From: a virus
DNA length: 23,043 nt
Reading direction: 5' to 3' (one strand)
IMG/VR virus record: IMGVR_UViG_3300006332_000110
Coordinates: 1-23,043 of that record
How positions within the stretch are numbered: the stretch's first letter is position 1; each line of letters opens with the position of its first letter. Below the pieces are notes generated by a model that did no database searches, had not been told where the DNA came from, and saw nothing but the letters and a program-made list of their open reading frames with translations. Position numbers and translations under genes: made by a program. Below, one piece after another: positions 1 to 7,770 of the stretch.

Positions 1-583
1 CACCTTCGTTTATACTACCACTAGGGAATGTATTAAAAGACATAGTAAATCTATCCTTAATAGTGAGATTAGGATCTGATCCATGCACCAGATAACTAGG
101 AAAAATATATAAACCTCCTGGTATAGGACGTAGATACTGAGTAGAATCTTCTATAGGACCACCGTCAACATGTAGTTGTGCCCACTCTCTTTGTTGTAAT
201 GGATCTACAAAATGTGTGGGTGGTCCTTCAGTAAGATAATATATCGCACTCAAGAATGACATAGGATGTCTGTGAGGGGCATGATGATGACCACTATCAG
301 CATCAGATCTATTTGCCCATGACTTATTAACAATTATTCTATCACATGTCCATGAGTTATCAGCATGAAGGGTATCAATACACTCCTGAAACCACTCATG
401 TAAGTCATAGAAGTCTGGATTATGTTGCAATTCATCTGAGGTACCTACACCAAACTCAGCATTATAGTTTCTATACGCTAGTGTCTGCACCTTAGCATAG
501 GTATCCTTAAGTAATTTCTTGGAGGACTTAAACGAGAAGCACCTCACTGGAAACATAGGATTTGTCTGATACTCTTGTCTCAT
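1..583 (-). CDS. 2OG-Fe(II) oxygenase family protein (C-terminus cut by window edge)
   Basis: My own translation from the ATG at 583 gives about 194 residues, open to the window start. It carries the pattern of the phage 2OG-Fe(II) oxygenase family (2OG-FeII_Oxy_5 type): a His-rich iron-binding stretch ending HRHP followed by SFLSAIYYL, an FVDP strand, then GGLYIFPSYLVHGSDP supplying the distal His, and an Arg in DRFTMSFN that would bind 2-oxoglutarate. Such enzymes hydroxylate a substrate using Fe(II), O2 and 2-oxoglutarate; the substrate here is unknown. The start ATG overlaps the stop of the upstream PD-(D/E)XK-like gene as ATGA, so the two are probably translationally coupled. The family is common in marine T4-like phages. 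Its true end lies outside the window. Confidence 0.85.
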   Translation of the reverse strand, partial: MRQEYQTNPMFPVRCFSFKSSKKLLKDTYAKVQTLAYRNYNAEFGVGTSDELQHNPDFYDLHEWFQECIDTLHADNSWTCDRIIVNKSWANRSDADSGHHHAPHRHPMSFLSAIYYLTEGPPTHFVDPLQQREWAQLHVDGGPIEDSTQYLRPIPGGLYIFPSYLVHGSDPNLTIKDRFTMSFNTFPSGSINEG

Positions 584-1302
584 TGTCTTAATACCTCCCA
601 GTCTAAAGGTGTTAAACCTTTACTCCTCCTAGTAGGATAGAGAGATAAACCACTCTTACAATTTCCTACTACCTTCTGGGGGTTATATACATCATTACCA
701 TTCTCATCCTTCACCACTTCCATCTTACCAGTCTTTTTATTCAACTTCTTTTTCTTCTGTGCCTTTGGTATCTTCTCACCAGGTTGATAGAAACACTCTT
801 TGTTAGATACAAGAGTAAATGGAGTCTGACGACCCTTTTTCTTCCAAGTATCAGTTGCATCAAACACTAACAGAAGATCAAAAGACTCCATAGTATAATT
901 GTTATTAACAACAGTACCTTTCGCTAGAGAAGTTCTAGTCCTTTCTAACTTAACATGGTTGGTAGCAGTTTTCTTCCCTGTATTATTAAACCTTTTAACT
1001 TGTATTTTCAAAAACTTACCAGTCTTAAGGTTCAAAAGAGCATAATCAAATCCTTTATCTAAAGGCACTCTGGATAGTTGTAGATCCTCAGTTTTTACCC
1101 ACTCATAAAAGCATGCTTCAAAAGCCAGCTCAGCAGCAATACCCCATACTCTAGACAATTGTGTATTCTGAGGAGAGGTTTCAGTTAATTCTCCCTCATA
1201 AGGATGGTAATTAGGATTGTCAGATATAACATGCCTAACATCATTCTTAAGAGGGGCTGGCTCTGCCACCTTCATAAACATTACTTCACTTAAGTCTTTC
1301 AT
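580..1302 (-). CDS. PD-(D/E)XK nuclease-like protein
   Basis: A 240-residue protein that I do not know by name. Residues 50-105 follow the layout of the PD-(D/E)XK endonuclease fold: a helix with Glu58 (WGIAAELAFE), Asp86 in GFDYALL, and Gln101-Val-Lys103 in LKIQVKR, which corresponds to the (D/E)xK strand of that fold. The C-terminal half holds a Lys-rich stretch (about 179-193) and no recognisable domain. The gene sits directly after clamp loader gene 44 with an ATGA overlap and is followed by the oxygenase with another ATGA. In T4 and many relatives gene 62 occupies this slot, but I see no similarity to gp62. Nuclease activity is inferred from the motif pattern only; a catalytically dead or structural role is also possible. 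Confidence 0.6.
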   Translation of the reverse strand: MKDLSEVMFMKVAEPAPLKNDVRHVISDNPNYHPYEGELTETSPQNTQLSRVWGIAAELAFEACFYEWVKTEDLQLSRVPLDKGFDYALLNLKTGKFLKIQVKRFNNTGKKTATNHVKLERTRTSLAKGTVVNNNYTMESFDLLLVFDATDTWKKKGRQTPFTLVSNKECFYQPGEKIPKAQKKKKLNKKTGKMEVVKDENGNDVYNPQKVVGNCKSGLSLYPTRRSKGLTPLDWEVLRQ

Positions 1303-2234
1303 CTGTATTCACACCTCATCATTAACTCTGTCATAAATGCAACTAGATTAATCTCTTGATCCACTACGAAGGAAGACTTGTATTGATACTCAGAGATGAT
1401 CAACACTGCTTCAGGGATAGACTTAGGATCAAAGTAATTGTATAGACCATCATAGATCTTACGCATGATAACTTGTGGTTCGTTGTCCATATTCTGAGCA
1501 ACCCACTTCTTCATGTTAGTAAACTCCTTCTTACGAAGGTGGCCAACTACCTTATCTATACTAAATTCATTACCCGAAGTTAGTATACCAGAATCTATCT
1601 TACCTGTAGCAGAATATCTCTGCAATTCATTAAGAGTCCTACGAAAGTCAGGGAAGTATTTCATTACTACTTCTGCTACCACCTTCTCTTCATACTTGAT
1701 CATCTCCATCTCAAGTATAACCTTGACCCTATGGAAGAATGCTTCAGCAATCTCCTTCTTATCTTGTCCTTTAACACTAAAGTCTACTACTGAGCACCTA
1801 CTATGCAGTGGTGCTATGATCTTATTCTTATAGTTACACGTGAAGATGAACCTGCAGTTCTTTTGAAACTCCTCAATCGACGCACGTAGTAATAGTTGTA
1901 CGTCTGGTGTTGTATTATCTGCCTCATCCACAATGATAACTTTGTGACGAGATTCAGATGTAAGAGAAACAGTACTAGCAAAGGTCTTTGCCTGATTGCG
2001 TACAGTGTCCAAGAATCGACCCTCATCAGACCCATTAATGACATAACTATCTGCTCCTAACTCTTCACATAATGCCTTCGCTATGGTAGTTTTACCAACA
2101 CCCGCAGACCCAGAGAGCAAGAGGTTTGGAATCTCCTCTTGCTCTAGAAATCCTTTGAATACTTTCTTAGTATCTTCGGGTAGTATGCATTCATCAATAG
2201 ATTTAGGTCGATACTTCTCTACCCATAGAAACAT
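1299..2234 (-). CDS. gp44: Clamp loader large subunit (gp44-like AAA+ ATPase)
   Basis: A 311-residue AAA+ protein, close to T4 gp44 (319 residues). It has the RFC/clamp-loader N-terminus (WVEKYRPKSIDE), Walker A GSAGVGKTT at residues 42-50, Walker B VIIVDEAD at 99-106, and the SRC arginine-finger motif at 145-147. With the small subunit gp62 it would load the gp45 ring onto primer-template junctions and, in T4-type phages, also serve late transcription. It follows gene 45 with the start abutting that gene's stop, and ends in an ATGA overlap with the next gene. The partner gp62 is not visible in this window. Identification is firm from motifs and gene order. Confidence 0.96.
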   Translation of the reverse strand: MFLWVEKYRPKSIDECILPEDTKKVFKGFLEQEEIPNLLLSGSAGVGKTTIAKALCEELGADSYVINGSDEGRFLDTVRNQAKTFASTVSLTSESRHKVIIVDEADNTTPDVQLLLRASIEEFQKNCRFIFTCNYKNKIIAPLHSRCSVVDFSVKGQDKKEIAEAFFHRVKVILEMEMIKYEEKVVAEVVMKYFPDFRRTLNELQRYSATGKIDSGILTSGNEFSIDKVVGHLRKKEFTNMKKWVAQNMDNEPQVIMRKIYDGLYNYFDPKSIPEAVLIISEYQYKSSFVVDQEINLVAFMTELMMRCEYR

Positions 2235-3014
2235 TTAGTTTGGCTCCAATGCTATAAAGTAATTCATATTGTTATGTGACAATGAATTGAAGTTAGCAAT
2301 GTTTTTATTACTAATTGTCACATGATAAGTTGCGTCTATCAACTTAAGATTCTCCACCTTAAAGCAGAAACAGAATGTCTTACGCTCTAGTGTCAACTTG
2401 TATGGTGCATCATCAAGTTCACCCTTACCTTGGTTAAAGATAACCTTTTTAAGAGGTAATGAGAATACATTAGAAGTAGTATTCTTCTTGTCCCTTACAC
2501 AGACACTATACTCACCTTCAAATCCATTGATACATAGATCCTCCACACCATATACCTTAGCAGCTTGCATCAACTGAGTGATATCATTCTGAGGTAGATC
2601 AAACATTAACTCTACGTCTGGAAGTTGAGGGTTAAACTCTGGTGCAGTTACAATGATCTCAGGATCACTGTAATAGAATGTTGTCTTACCTTTAGTTTCC
2701 TCATCATATATGATGACCTTCTTCTTATCTGGGAAGAATAACCATGGCTTCTTGAATAGTGACAGTGCACCTAAGAATAATGGTAGATCATAGATCGCCA
2801 TCTGCTCAGGAATATGCTCAGTAATCTGTGACTGTCCAATAATATTCTTATTGACTGACATAGTTTGAATAAACTTACCAGGTTCAATAAGTACCGACTT
2901 ATTAATGGTACTGAAGTTACGAAGAATATCAATAGTCTTCTTACTCAGTTGAATATTGGTCTTGAAATCTACTTGACCACCTTGTTGAATACCTGTTGGT
3001 GTTGCACTAATCAT
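2235..3014 (-). CDS. gp45: DNA polymerase sliding clamp (gp45-like)
   Basis: A 259-residue protein similar to T4 gp45 (228 residues). Shared features are the opening segment LSKKTIDILRNFSTIN, the following EPGKFIQT strand, and IYDLPLFLGALSLF, which matches the T4 pattern AIYDLNGFLGILSL. The C-terminus ends NYFIALEPN like the T4 NYVVALEAD. It forms the trimeric ring that tethers the polymerase and, in T4, activates late promoters together with gp55. About 20 extra N-terminal residues precede the conserved part. The start overlaps the end of the DUF3310 gene by 8 bases, and gene 44 begins immediately after its stop, which is the usual 45-44 order. Confidence 0.93.
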   Translation of the reverse strand: MISATPTGIQQGGQVDFKTNIQLSKKTIDILRNFSTINKSVLIEPGKFIQTMSVNKNIIGQSQITEHIPEQMAIYDLPLFLGALSLFKKPWLFFPDKKKVIIYDEETKGKTTFYYSDPEIIVTAPEFNPQLPDVELMFDLPQNDITQLMQAAKVYGVEDLCINGFEGEYSVCVRDKKNTTSNVFSLPLKKVIFNQGKGELDDAPYKLTLERKTFCFCFKVENLKLIDATYHVTISNKNIANFNSLSHNNMNYFIALEPN

Positions 3015-3324
3015 AATCTAAAAACTGCTCTGGAGTTGGGACATTTTCTGGTTTATCGTCAGGATAAGAGGTGCCTGAGAAATAATATAATAGTATAGCA
3101 TAGTGAATGATTTTTAGCACGTCATCCTTATGCTTACCTTTCTTTCTATAACGTGAAGCATACTTAATAATATTAGACTGACAGAAGTGCTCTGCTGTCC
3201 CTATTGCTTCAAGGAGATCCAGTGTTTGGACCCCCTTCTCTTCGTTACTGTAGTGAGACCGATAGGTCTGGGAGATATAATCTTCCACGACCTTGATCGT
3301 CTCGTTTTCCTTATACTTCATCAT
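3007..3324 (-). CDS. DUF3310-family protein
   Basis: A 105-residue protein with the DUF3310 layout: a TLDLLEAIGTAEHFCQSN segment, then IIKYASRYRKKGKHKDDVLKIIHYA, in which the KYASRYRKKG...DD..K..HY pattern is typical. The family is widespread in phages, where members are sometimes labelled nucleotide-kinase-like without proof. No catalytic P-loop is visible. Two ATG codons are adjacent (3324 and 3321); an AGGA at short spacing upstream could serve either. The gene sits between the CobS-like ATPase, whose stop is one base away, and the sliding clamp, with an 8-base overlap. Function is unknown. Confidence 0.8.
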   Translation of the reverse strand: MMKYKENETIKVVEDYISQTYRSHYSNEEKGVQTLDLLEAIGTAEHFCQSNIIKYASRYRKKGKHKDDVLKIIHYAILLYYFSGTSYPDDKPENVPTPEQFLDYD

Positions 3325-3325
3325 A

Positions 3326-4453
3326 TCAGGATCCTAGTACTGTGTCAAGTGATTCAATGTCAACCTCGTTATCTATCTTATCATATAATTCTAAGAAAGA
3401 CTGCTTTGTTTCATCATCGAAACGATTCAAGCATACCTTGATTGCTTTAACCCTATCAGAGAATATAGCATATGCTCTGATGATGTGCACAAGTCTACGT
3501 GTTGAGATAACCTCATCTGTGCCACCGTCATTGAATGTTTTACGGATAATCTCTGCCCATGTGGTGAGATTAGCAATGTATTTATCATCACAGCAATCCA
3601 ATTCCTTACAGTAGTTGTTAAGCATTCTGATCTCTGTTTTAGCAGCAGGATAATCTTGCTCAAATGTAATTGGGAATCTCTCTAGGAATGCTTCATTCAA
3701 TACATTAGTACCAATGAATCTACCATCCTCTGATCCTTTACCCTTAGTGTTAGCAGTAGCGATGACTGTGAATCCTTCAGCAGGTGTTACATACTTGCCA
3801 AGTTTCTTGAGGAATACACCCTTGCCTTCCAAGATTGATTGAAGGCATAAGATCTTGTTACTGGCGAGGTCAAGCTCGTCGAGTAGTAGAACTGCTCCAC
3901 GTTGGAGTGCTTCGATAACTGGACCGTTGTGCCACACAGTGCTACCATCCACGAGACGAAAACCGCCAATAAGATCATCTTCATCAGTTTCAATTGTAAT
4001 GTTTACTCGGATAAGATCCCTCTTTGCTTGAGCACATGCTTGCTCTACACCAAATGTTTTTCCGTTACCTGATAGACCAGTAATGAATGTTGGATAGAAG
4101 ATCTTAGATGCTATAACTTTCTTAAGATCATTAAAGGCACCGAATGGTACGAAGTGATCATCTCTATCTGGTACCAGATCCTTACCTGCTAGGTAGGCAG
4201 GGTCAAATGAATCTACAATCTGTGTCTTTGCTTGTGAATACACTTGCTCTAGTTTCTCTTTGGTCTCTGCTACTGTTAAGTTCCAGACTCCACGTTTAAC
4301 TTTGTATTGACTGATGTATTTTGATACGGTTTGATATGCAAGACCGAAATGGTCACATGCATTTTGTAACTCAGGAGTTGTAACGTTGACTCCGAATTCT
4401 CCGATAAGATAATCTCTTATTTGCTCTGGAGTAACTTGTAATTTAACAGGCAT
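3326..4453 (-). CDS. cobS: CobS-like / MoxR-type AAA+ ATPase
   Basis: A 375-residue AAA+ ATPase of the CobS/MoxR group, annotated in many cyanophages as CobS. Walker A is GLSGNGKT at residues 126-133 and Walker B is VLLLDELD at 188-195. Sensor 1 is in VIATANTKGKG, and the Arg finger region is NEAFLERFP. Residues 25-58 look like a helix-turn-helix (TPELQNACDHFGLAYQTVSK), which I would not expect in bacterial CobS. In bacteria CobS works with the VWA protein CobT in aerobic cobalt chelation; MoxR/VWA pairs in general remodel proteins. A CobT-like protein is encoded just upstream at 5578-7770, but the chelating subunit CobN is absent, so cobalamin synthesis is unproven. The leader resembles that of the CobT-like gene. 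Confidence 0.85.
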   Translation of the reverse strand: MPVKLQVTPEQIRDYLIGEFGVNVTTPELQNACDHFGLAYQTVSKYISQYKVKRGVWNLTVAETKEKLEQVYSQAKTQIVDSFDPAYLAGKDLVPDRDDHFVPFGAFNDLKKVIASKIFYPTFITGLSGNGKTFGVEQACAQAKRDLIRVNITIETDEDDLIGGFRLVDGSTVWHNGPVIEALQRGAVLLLDELDLASNKILCLQSILEGKGVFLKKLGKYVTPAEGFTVIATANTKGKGSEDGRFIGTNVLNEAFLERFPITFEQDYPAAKTEIRMLNNYCKELDCCDDKYIANLTTWAEIIRKTFNDGGTDEVISTRRLVHIIRAYAIFSDRVKAIKVCLNRFDDETKQSFLELYDKIDNEVDIESLDTVLGS

Positions 4454-4484
4454 TTGATTTTGTTTTGTTTATACTATTATTATA
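4454..4484 (-). promoter_or_regulatory. Leader and putative promoter of cobS
   Basis: The stretch before ATG 4453 reads, on the minus strand, as TATAATAATAG, then TATAAACAAAACAAAATCAA up to the ATG. It matches the leader of the CobT-like gene at about two thirds of positions without gaps and better with a one-base shift. It holds TATAAT-like elements and no Shine-Dalgarno sequence. A separate promoter for cobS is inferred from this. Confidence 0.4.
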
Positions 4485-5016
4485 ACCCTATATCGAGAGG
4501 TTGTGTAGGTAACCATGACGGTTTCTTATCTGGCACACGGTAGTTATCTAATGCCCACTTTTTAGTGCTGAGGTACATCCTATATGCAGTGATAGTATCA
4601 ATGGTAGTATCATACTTTAATGTATCAGGCATTGCTCTAACAAATGGAGTGTGTTTCTCTGGACATCCATTATCCATTTGTGTTAATGCAGCTAGTCTAA
4701 TACTATTCTCACATGCATGTTTCTTACCATACCTATCAGTATACTCTTGACATAATGATATCCCATGCTGAAATAACCATTGTAGATTGTCAGCATTCTC
4801 TGCTGCCCACTTAGTGCATGGATGATTCCTAAAGGCACCCCTCTCTGTCTTGTATGCAGTGCCATCTAATTTTAATACTGGTCCTACATTCCAATACCAC
4901 TTACTAAAGACTAATGCAATCATTTGAGTAGTCTCTAGTGGCATCTTAACAATATGCTTATCAGGTAAAGCGAATGCTGCTAGTGCAGGATCTTCATCTA
5001 CTGCAAATATATTCAT
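4480..5016 (-). CDS. Conserved phage protein of unknown function
   Basis: A 178-residue protein starting MNIFAVDEDPALAAFALPDK. It resembles a family of unknown function that I recall from T4-like cyanophages, with the landmarks DKHIVKMPLETTQM, NHPCTKWAAENADNLQWL, CQEYTDRYGKKH and TPFVRAMPD. The conserved His, Cys and Trp residues suggest a structured, possibly metal- or nucleic-acid-binding protein, but no catalytic motif can be named. It is not a DenV-type pyrimidine-dimer glycosylase by any motif I can see. The start ATG overlaps the stop of the 37-residue gene upstream as ATGA. A 26-base gap separates its end from the cobS start. Confidence 0.75.
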   Translation of the reverse strand: MNIFAVDEDPALAAFALPDKHIVKMPLETTQMIALVFSKWYWNVGPVLKLDGTAYKTERGAFRNHPCTKWAAENADNLQWLFQHGISLCQEYTDRYGKKHACENSIRLAALTQMDNGCPEKHTPFVRAMPDTLKYDTTIDTITAYRMYLSTKKWALDNYRVPDKKPSWLPTQPLDIGL

Positions 5017-5126
5017 AGTATTGTTATCGTTTGAGACCCATCTTTATTATCAGTTACAGTTATCTTTTTACCTGGAAATGATTTTGATAGTAAACGTTTT
5101 AATCTTTGGTGTTTAAATAAATTCAT
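5013..5126 (-). CDS. Small 37-residue protein of unknown function
   Basis: An ORF of 37 codons plus stop fills the only gap between the JmjC-like gene and the 178-residue gene. Its ATG (5126-5124) overlaps the upstream TGA as ATGA, and its own TGA (5015-5013) overlaps the downstream ATG as ATGA. This is the same coupling seen at many junctions here. The peptide starts MNLFKHQRLKRLLSKSF, is strongly basic in its first 22 residues, and ends in a strand-like stretch KKITVTDNKDGSQTITIL. No family recognised. The double overlap and exact filling of the gap are the evidence; there is no homology support. Confidence 0.65.
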   Translation of the reverse strand: MNLFKHQRLKRLLSKSFPGKKITVTDNKDGSQTITIL

Positions 5127-5581
5127 AATAAACCGAAACTTACTGTTGCTCTAGGACTGTGGACAGTAGGGTTATGATAGACTCCCTTTGGTATAAAAAT
5201 ACTATCACCAGGATCCAACACATATAATTTCCCATCGTCAAATCCATACTCCATTCGACCTATTGCTTGTACAATTAAAACATCCTTATCATCACAGTGT
5301 CTACCATGATTGCATGCATCTTTACAAAATGAAACGTACACATCAACATCACAGTAATCATATTTAGATTCCAGATCAGGTTGTACTAACCTTACTAGAT
5401 CATTAAGAGTACCAGGAAAATAATTGTTGTGACATACAACCCCAACTCTCGGATGAAAGTCTGATGGTCCTCCAGAAACTTGAAGATAGTGAGACCCCTC
5501 AGTGAACTCACTATCTAGCTTCTTTATTACATCATCCCAAGAAACCCATGAGGGGTAATGGTTTTTCTTGTATAGTATCAT
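5123..5581 (-). CDS. Cupin / JmjC-like Fe(II)-dependent protein
   Basis: A 152-residue protein with a double-stranded beta-helix pattern. The putative metal ligands are His95 and Asp97 (GRHCDDKDVLIVQ) and distal His136 in LDPGDSIFIPKGVYHNP. PGD...IP.G..H is the classic second cupin motif, and HxD...H is the Fe(II)/2OG ligand set of JmjC-type hydroxylases. It may therefore hydroxylate a protein or small molecule, but the substrate is unknown. It starts in an ATGA overlap with the CobT-like gene, and its stop overlaps the small 37-residue gene. The placement between the CobT-like and CobS-like genes may indicate joint expression. Confidence 0.65.
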   Translation of the reverse strand: MILYKKNHYPSWVSWDDVIKKLDSEFTEGSHYLQVSGGPSDFHPRVGVVCHNNYFPGTLNDLVRLVQPDLESKYDYCDVDVYVSFCKDACNHGRHCDDKDVLIVQAIGRMEYGFDDGKLYVLDPGDSIFIPKGVYHNPTVHSPRATVSFGLL

Positions 5582-7770
5582 GCTATCTGTTGGATGAATG
5601 ATGATAAGATCTTCTTATTGTTTGACTTACCCTTAAGAGATTTACTGAATGCTCTCTTAATGTCTGCCTTAGAGTCAGACTTAGGTTCGAAGTCAGTAGA
5701 ATCATTTAGATTCTTAGAATTCATGAAGTATATCTCTTGATAACCCATGATCTTAGCAGCACATGACTTGTTTTTAGTCCACTGATTCTTGTAAGGTGCT
5801 TGCTTTTCATAGTCAATCTCGTTAGCAAGATACCTATTGAAATCTCTAGCAACACATAGTCTGAAACCTAAGAAGTTACACTGTGGGAATTTACCTTTAA
5901 GGTATTGTAATATTTGCTTAGTAAGTCCCTGTGACTGACTGTATCTTTGAGGTGCAAAAGTCCTACCACTTTTTCTATCTCTGATATGAGTATTAGATCT
6001 GATAGAAGATCTGTGTAACCTTCTCTTACCATTCCACTCAGTCTCTACGTACTGTGCAGAGTATGCAGCTTCACCATCAGTTAAGATAGCAACGTGTACT
6101 TTCTCTGCCTTAGTCTTCGCTTGGAATTGTGGGATAAGAGATTGAAGACAAACAATTGCTTCATTCAAAGGAGTACCACCCAACTGTAGATGTGGTGGAA
6201 TAGCATCAGGGACAGTGCAAGGATTCTGCCAATTCCATTGCTTTCTCAACTCACCATATCTTGCGTTATACATGTATGTGATTCTCCACATATCTCTTGC
6301 ATACTTATCGAAGGTTGAATTGTTTAACTTGTTATTCAATAAGTTAAGTAGGAAGAAATGATCTGGGATGTGGAATGTATCCTTACGTCCATTCTCTTCC
6401 CACTTCTCTCTATCATGTCCTTCGGGGAAGAAGTATCCATCTTGCACGAATGCATACACATCGAAAGGAATGTTTGACTTACGACAGAAGAGACACAATG
6501 ATAAGAGTTGCTTGTATGTGTCATGGATAATGTCTGCCATTGATCCAGACCAGTCTAGTAGAAATATCATTCCATGATTCTTACCATCAGGGACAGAGGT
6601 AATCTTCTTAAAGATATCATCATTAAACTTATACTGGTGAAGTTTGTTAGTGTCAATAACACCAGTCTTTGATACTGTTGCTCTTACATATGCAGTTGCT
6701 GCCTTCTTCATCTCAAACTCTTTGCAGAGATAGTTTACTTCACGAGAGCACTCTCTCTTAAACTTACGATACTCAGCATCAACATCAGTGAAATCTAATT
6801 CTCTGAAGTAATCAGAGTCTTTAACAGTAAATCTCTCACTATTCCAGAATTCTTGTGACTCTCTGTTGATTCTATGAGCATCTACAACATGATGACCTAG
6901 GTCAGCATTTGTAATCTCCATATACTGAGGACGCTCATGCTCATTCTTACTCGCTTGCTCTGCTAGATTCTCTGCTAATGCTCTGTCAGTAAGAGAATCT
7001 AAGTCACCTGCTTCCTGACCACCTGACTTCTCGTAGTCTCCATATTCGTCATCATCTTCATCTTCATCTTCACCATCACCCTCTTCAGATCCTTGAGGTG
7101 TCTTATTTTTCTCACCATCACCATCCTCTTGACCACCAGCATTACCTTCATTCTCTCCATCTGGTGACCAGTCTATATTAATGTCTGCTGTGTCCTTATC
7201 TCCTTTGATAGCAGAGACTTTCTCCTCTTCTTTTTTATTCTTTTCGTATGCATAAATTGCTTCTGCAACCTCTAATGCCTCTTCAAAGGTTTCTGTCTCT
7301 CCTGTAGCGTCTCTGAGGGGTATCTCAGCGTCAGTAAATGGGATGATTGCATATGATCCTACCTTATAGTGTAGATTAATTCTATCGATGAGGTTTAGTT
7401 TCTCAATCTCCATGTCACCTAGACCAAAGAAGTCCTGATCATTGAGTTGAGAGTATCCTTTGAAAAAATCCTTAGCAAGACCAGGAAACTTTCTCTTCAT
7501 TAGTTTCTCAATCCTTGCATCCTCTGTAATATTGATGTAAGACTTAGGTACTGGTATGTCTGCCCAGTCTGTGTTGGGTGTGAATAGTGCATGACCTACC
7601 TCATGACCCACTAGCATATTATATACGGTGTTAGACACATCCCAGATAGGAAGTAGCAAGACTCTACGATCCACATCGAATGATGCTGTCTCTACTACCC
7701 TATGCTCAACGATTAGGTTCTCTGTTGCGAGTAGTTTTGCTAGGTTTCCTTTAACTTCTTGATTCTGCAT
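5578..7770 (-). CDS. cobT: CobT-like VWA protein with HEXXH motif
   Basis: About 730 residues from the ATG at 7770. The order is: a zincin-like N-terminal region with HEVGH at about residues 56-60 and ITEDARIE some 25 residues later (a possible third ligand); a very acidic low-complexity hinge (about 205-260, rich in Asp, Glu and Gly); a helical middle; and a C-terminal von Willebrand A domain with a full MIDAS (DWSGS at about 406-410, GGTPLNEA, AILTDGEA). Acidic hinge plus C-terminal VWA is the CobT plan; HEXXH adds a possible metallopeptidase. It probably works with the CobS-like ATPase at 3326-4453. A start at 7794 is open, but 7770 is preferred because the 31 bases before it resemble the cobS leader. 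Confidence 0.8.
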   Translation of the reverse strand: MQNQEVKGNLAKLLATENLIVEHRVVETASFDVDRRVLLLPIWDVSNTVYNMLVGHEVGHALFTPNTDWADIPVPKSYINITEDARIEKLMKRKFPGLAKDFFKGYSQLNDQDFFGLGDMEIEKLNLIDRINLHYKVGSYAIIPFTDAEIPLRDATGETETFEEALEVAEAIYAYEKNKKEEEKVSAIKGDKDTADINIDWSPDGENEGNAGGQEDGDGEKNKTPQGSEEGDGEDEDEDDDEYGDYEKSGGQEAGDLDSLTDRALAENLAEQASKNEHERPQYMEITNADLGHHVVDAHRINRESQEFWNSERFTVKDSDYFRELDFTDVDAEYRKFKRECSREVNYLCKEFEMKKAATAYVRATVSKTGVIDTNKLHQYKFNDDIFKKITSVPDGKNHGMIFLLDWSGSMADIIHDTYKQLLSLCLFCRKSNIPFDVYAFVQDGYFFPEGHDREKWEENGRKDTFHIPDHFFLLNLLNNKLNNSTFDKYARDMWRITYMYNARYGELRKQWNWQNPCTVPDAIPPHLQLGGTPLNEAIVCLQSLIPQFQAKTKAEKVHVAILTDGEAAYSAQYVETEWNGKRRLHRSSIRSNTHIRDRKSGRTFAPQRYSQSQGLTKQILQYLKGKFPQCNFLGFRLCVARDFNRYLANEIDYEKQAPYKNQWTKNKSCAAKIMGYQEIYFMNSKNLNDSTDFEPKSDSKADIKRAFSKSLKGKSNNKKILSSFIQQIA

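Noticed and set aside
1513-1833. 106-codon frame on the plus strand
   Set aside because: It is antisense to the firmly identified gp44 clamp loader; composition is that of a reverse reading, rich in Ser and Leu.
4480-5016. Annotation as DenV-type pyrimidine-dimer glycosylase
   Set aside because: The N-terminal catalytic Thr and other DenV landmarks are not visible; the protein only shares small size and a phage context.
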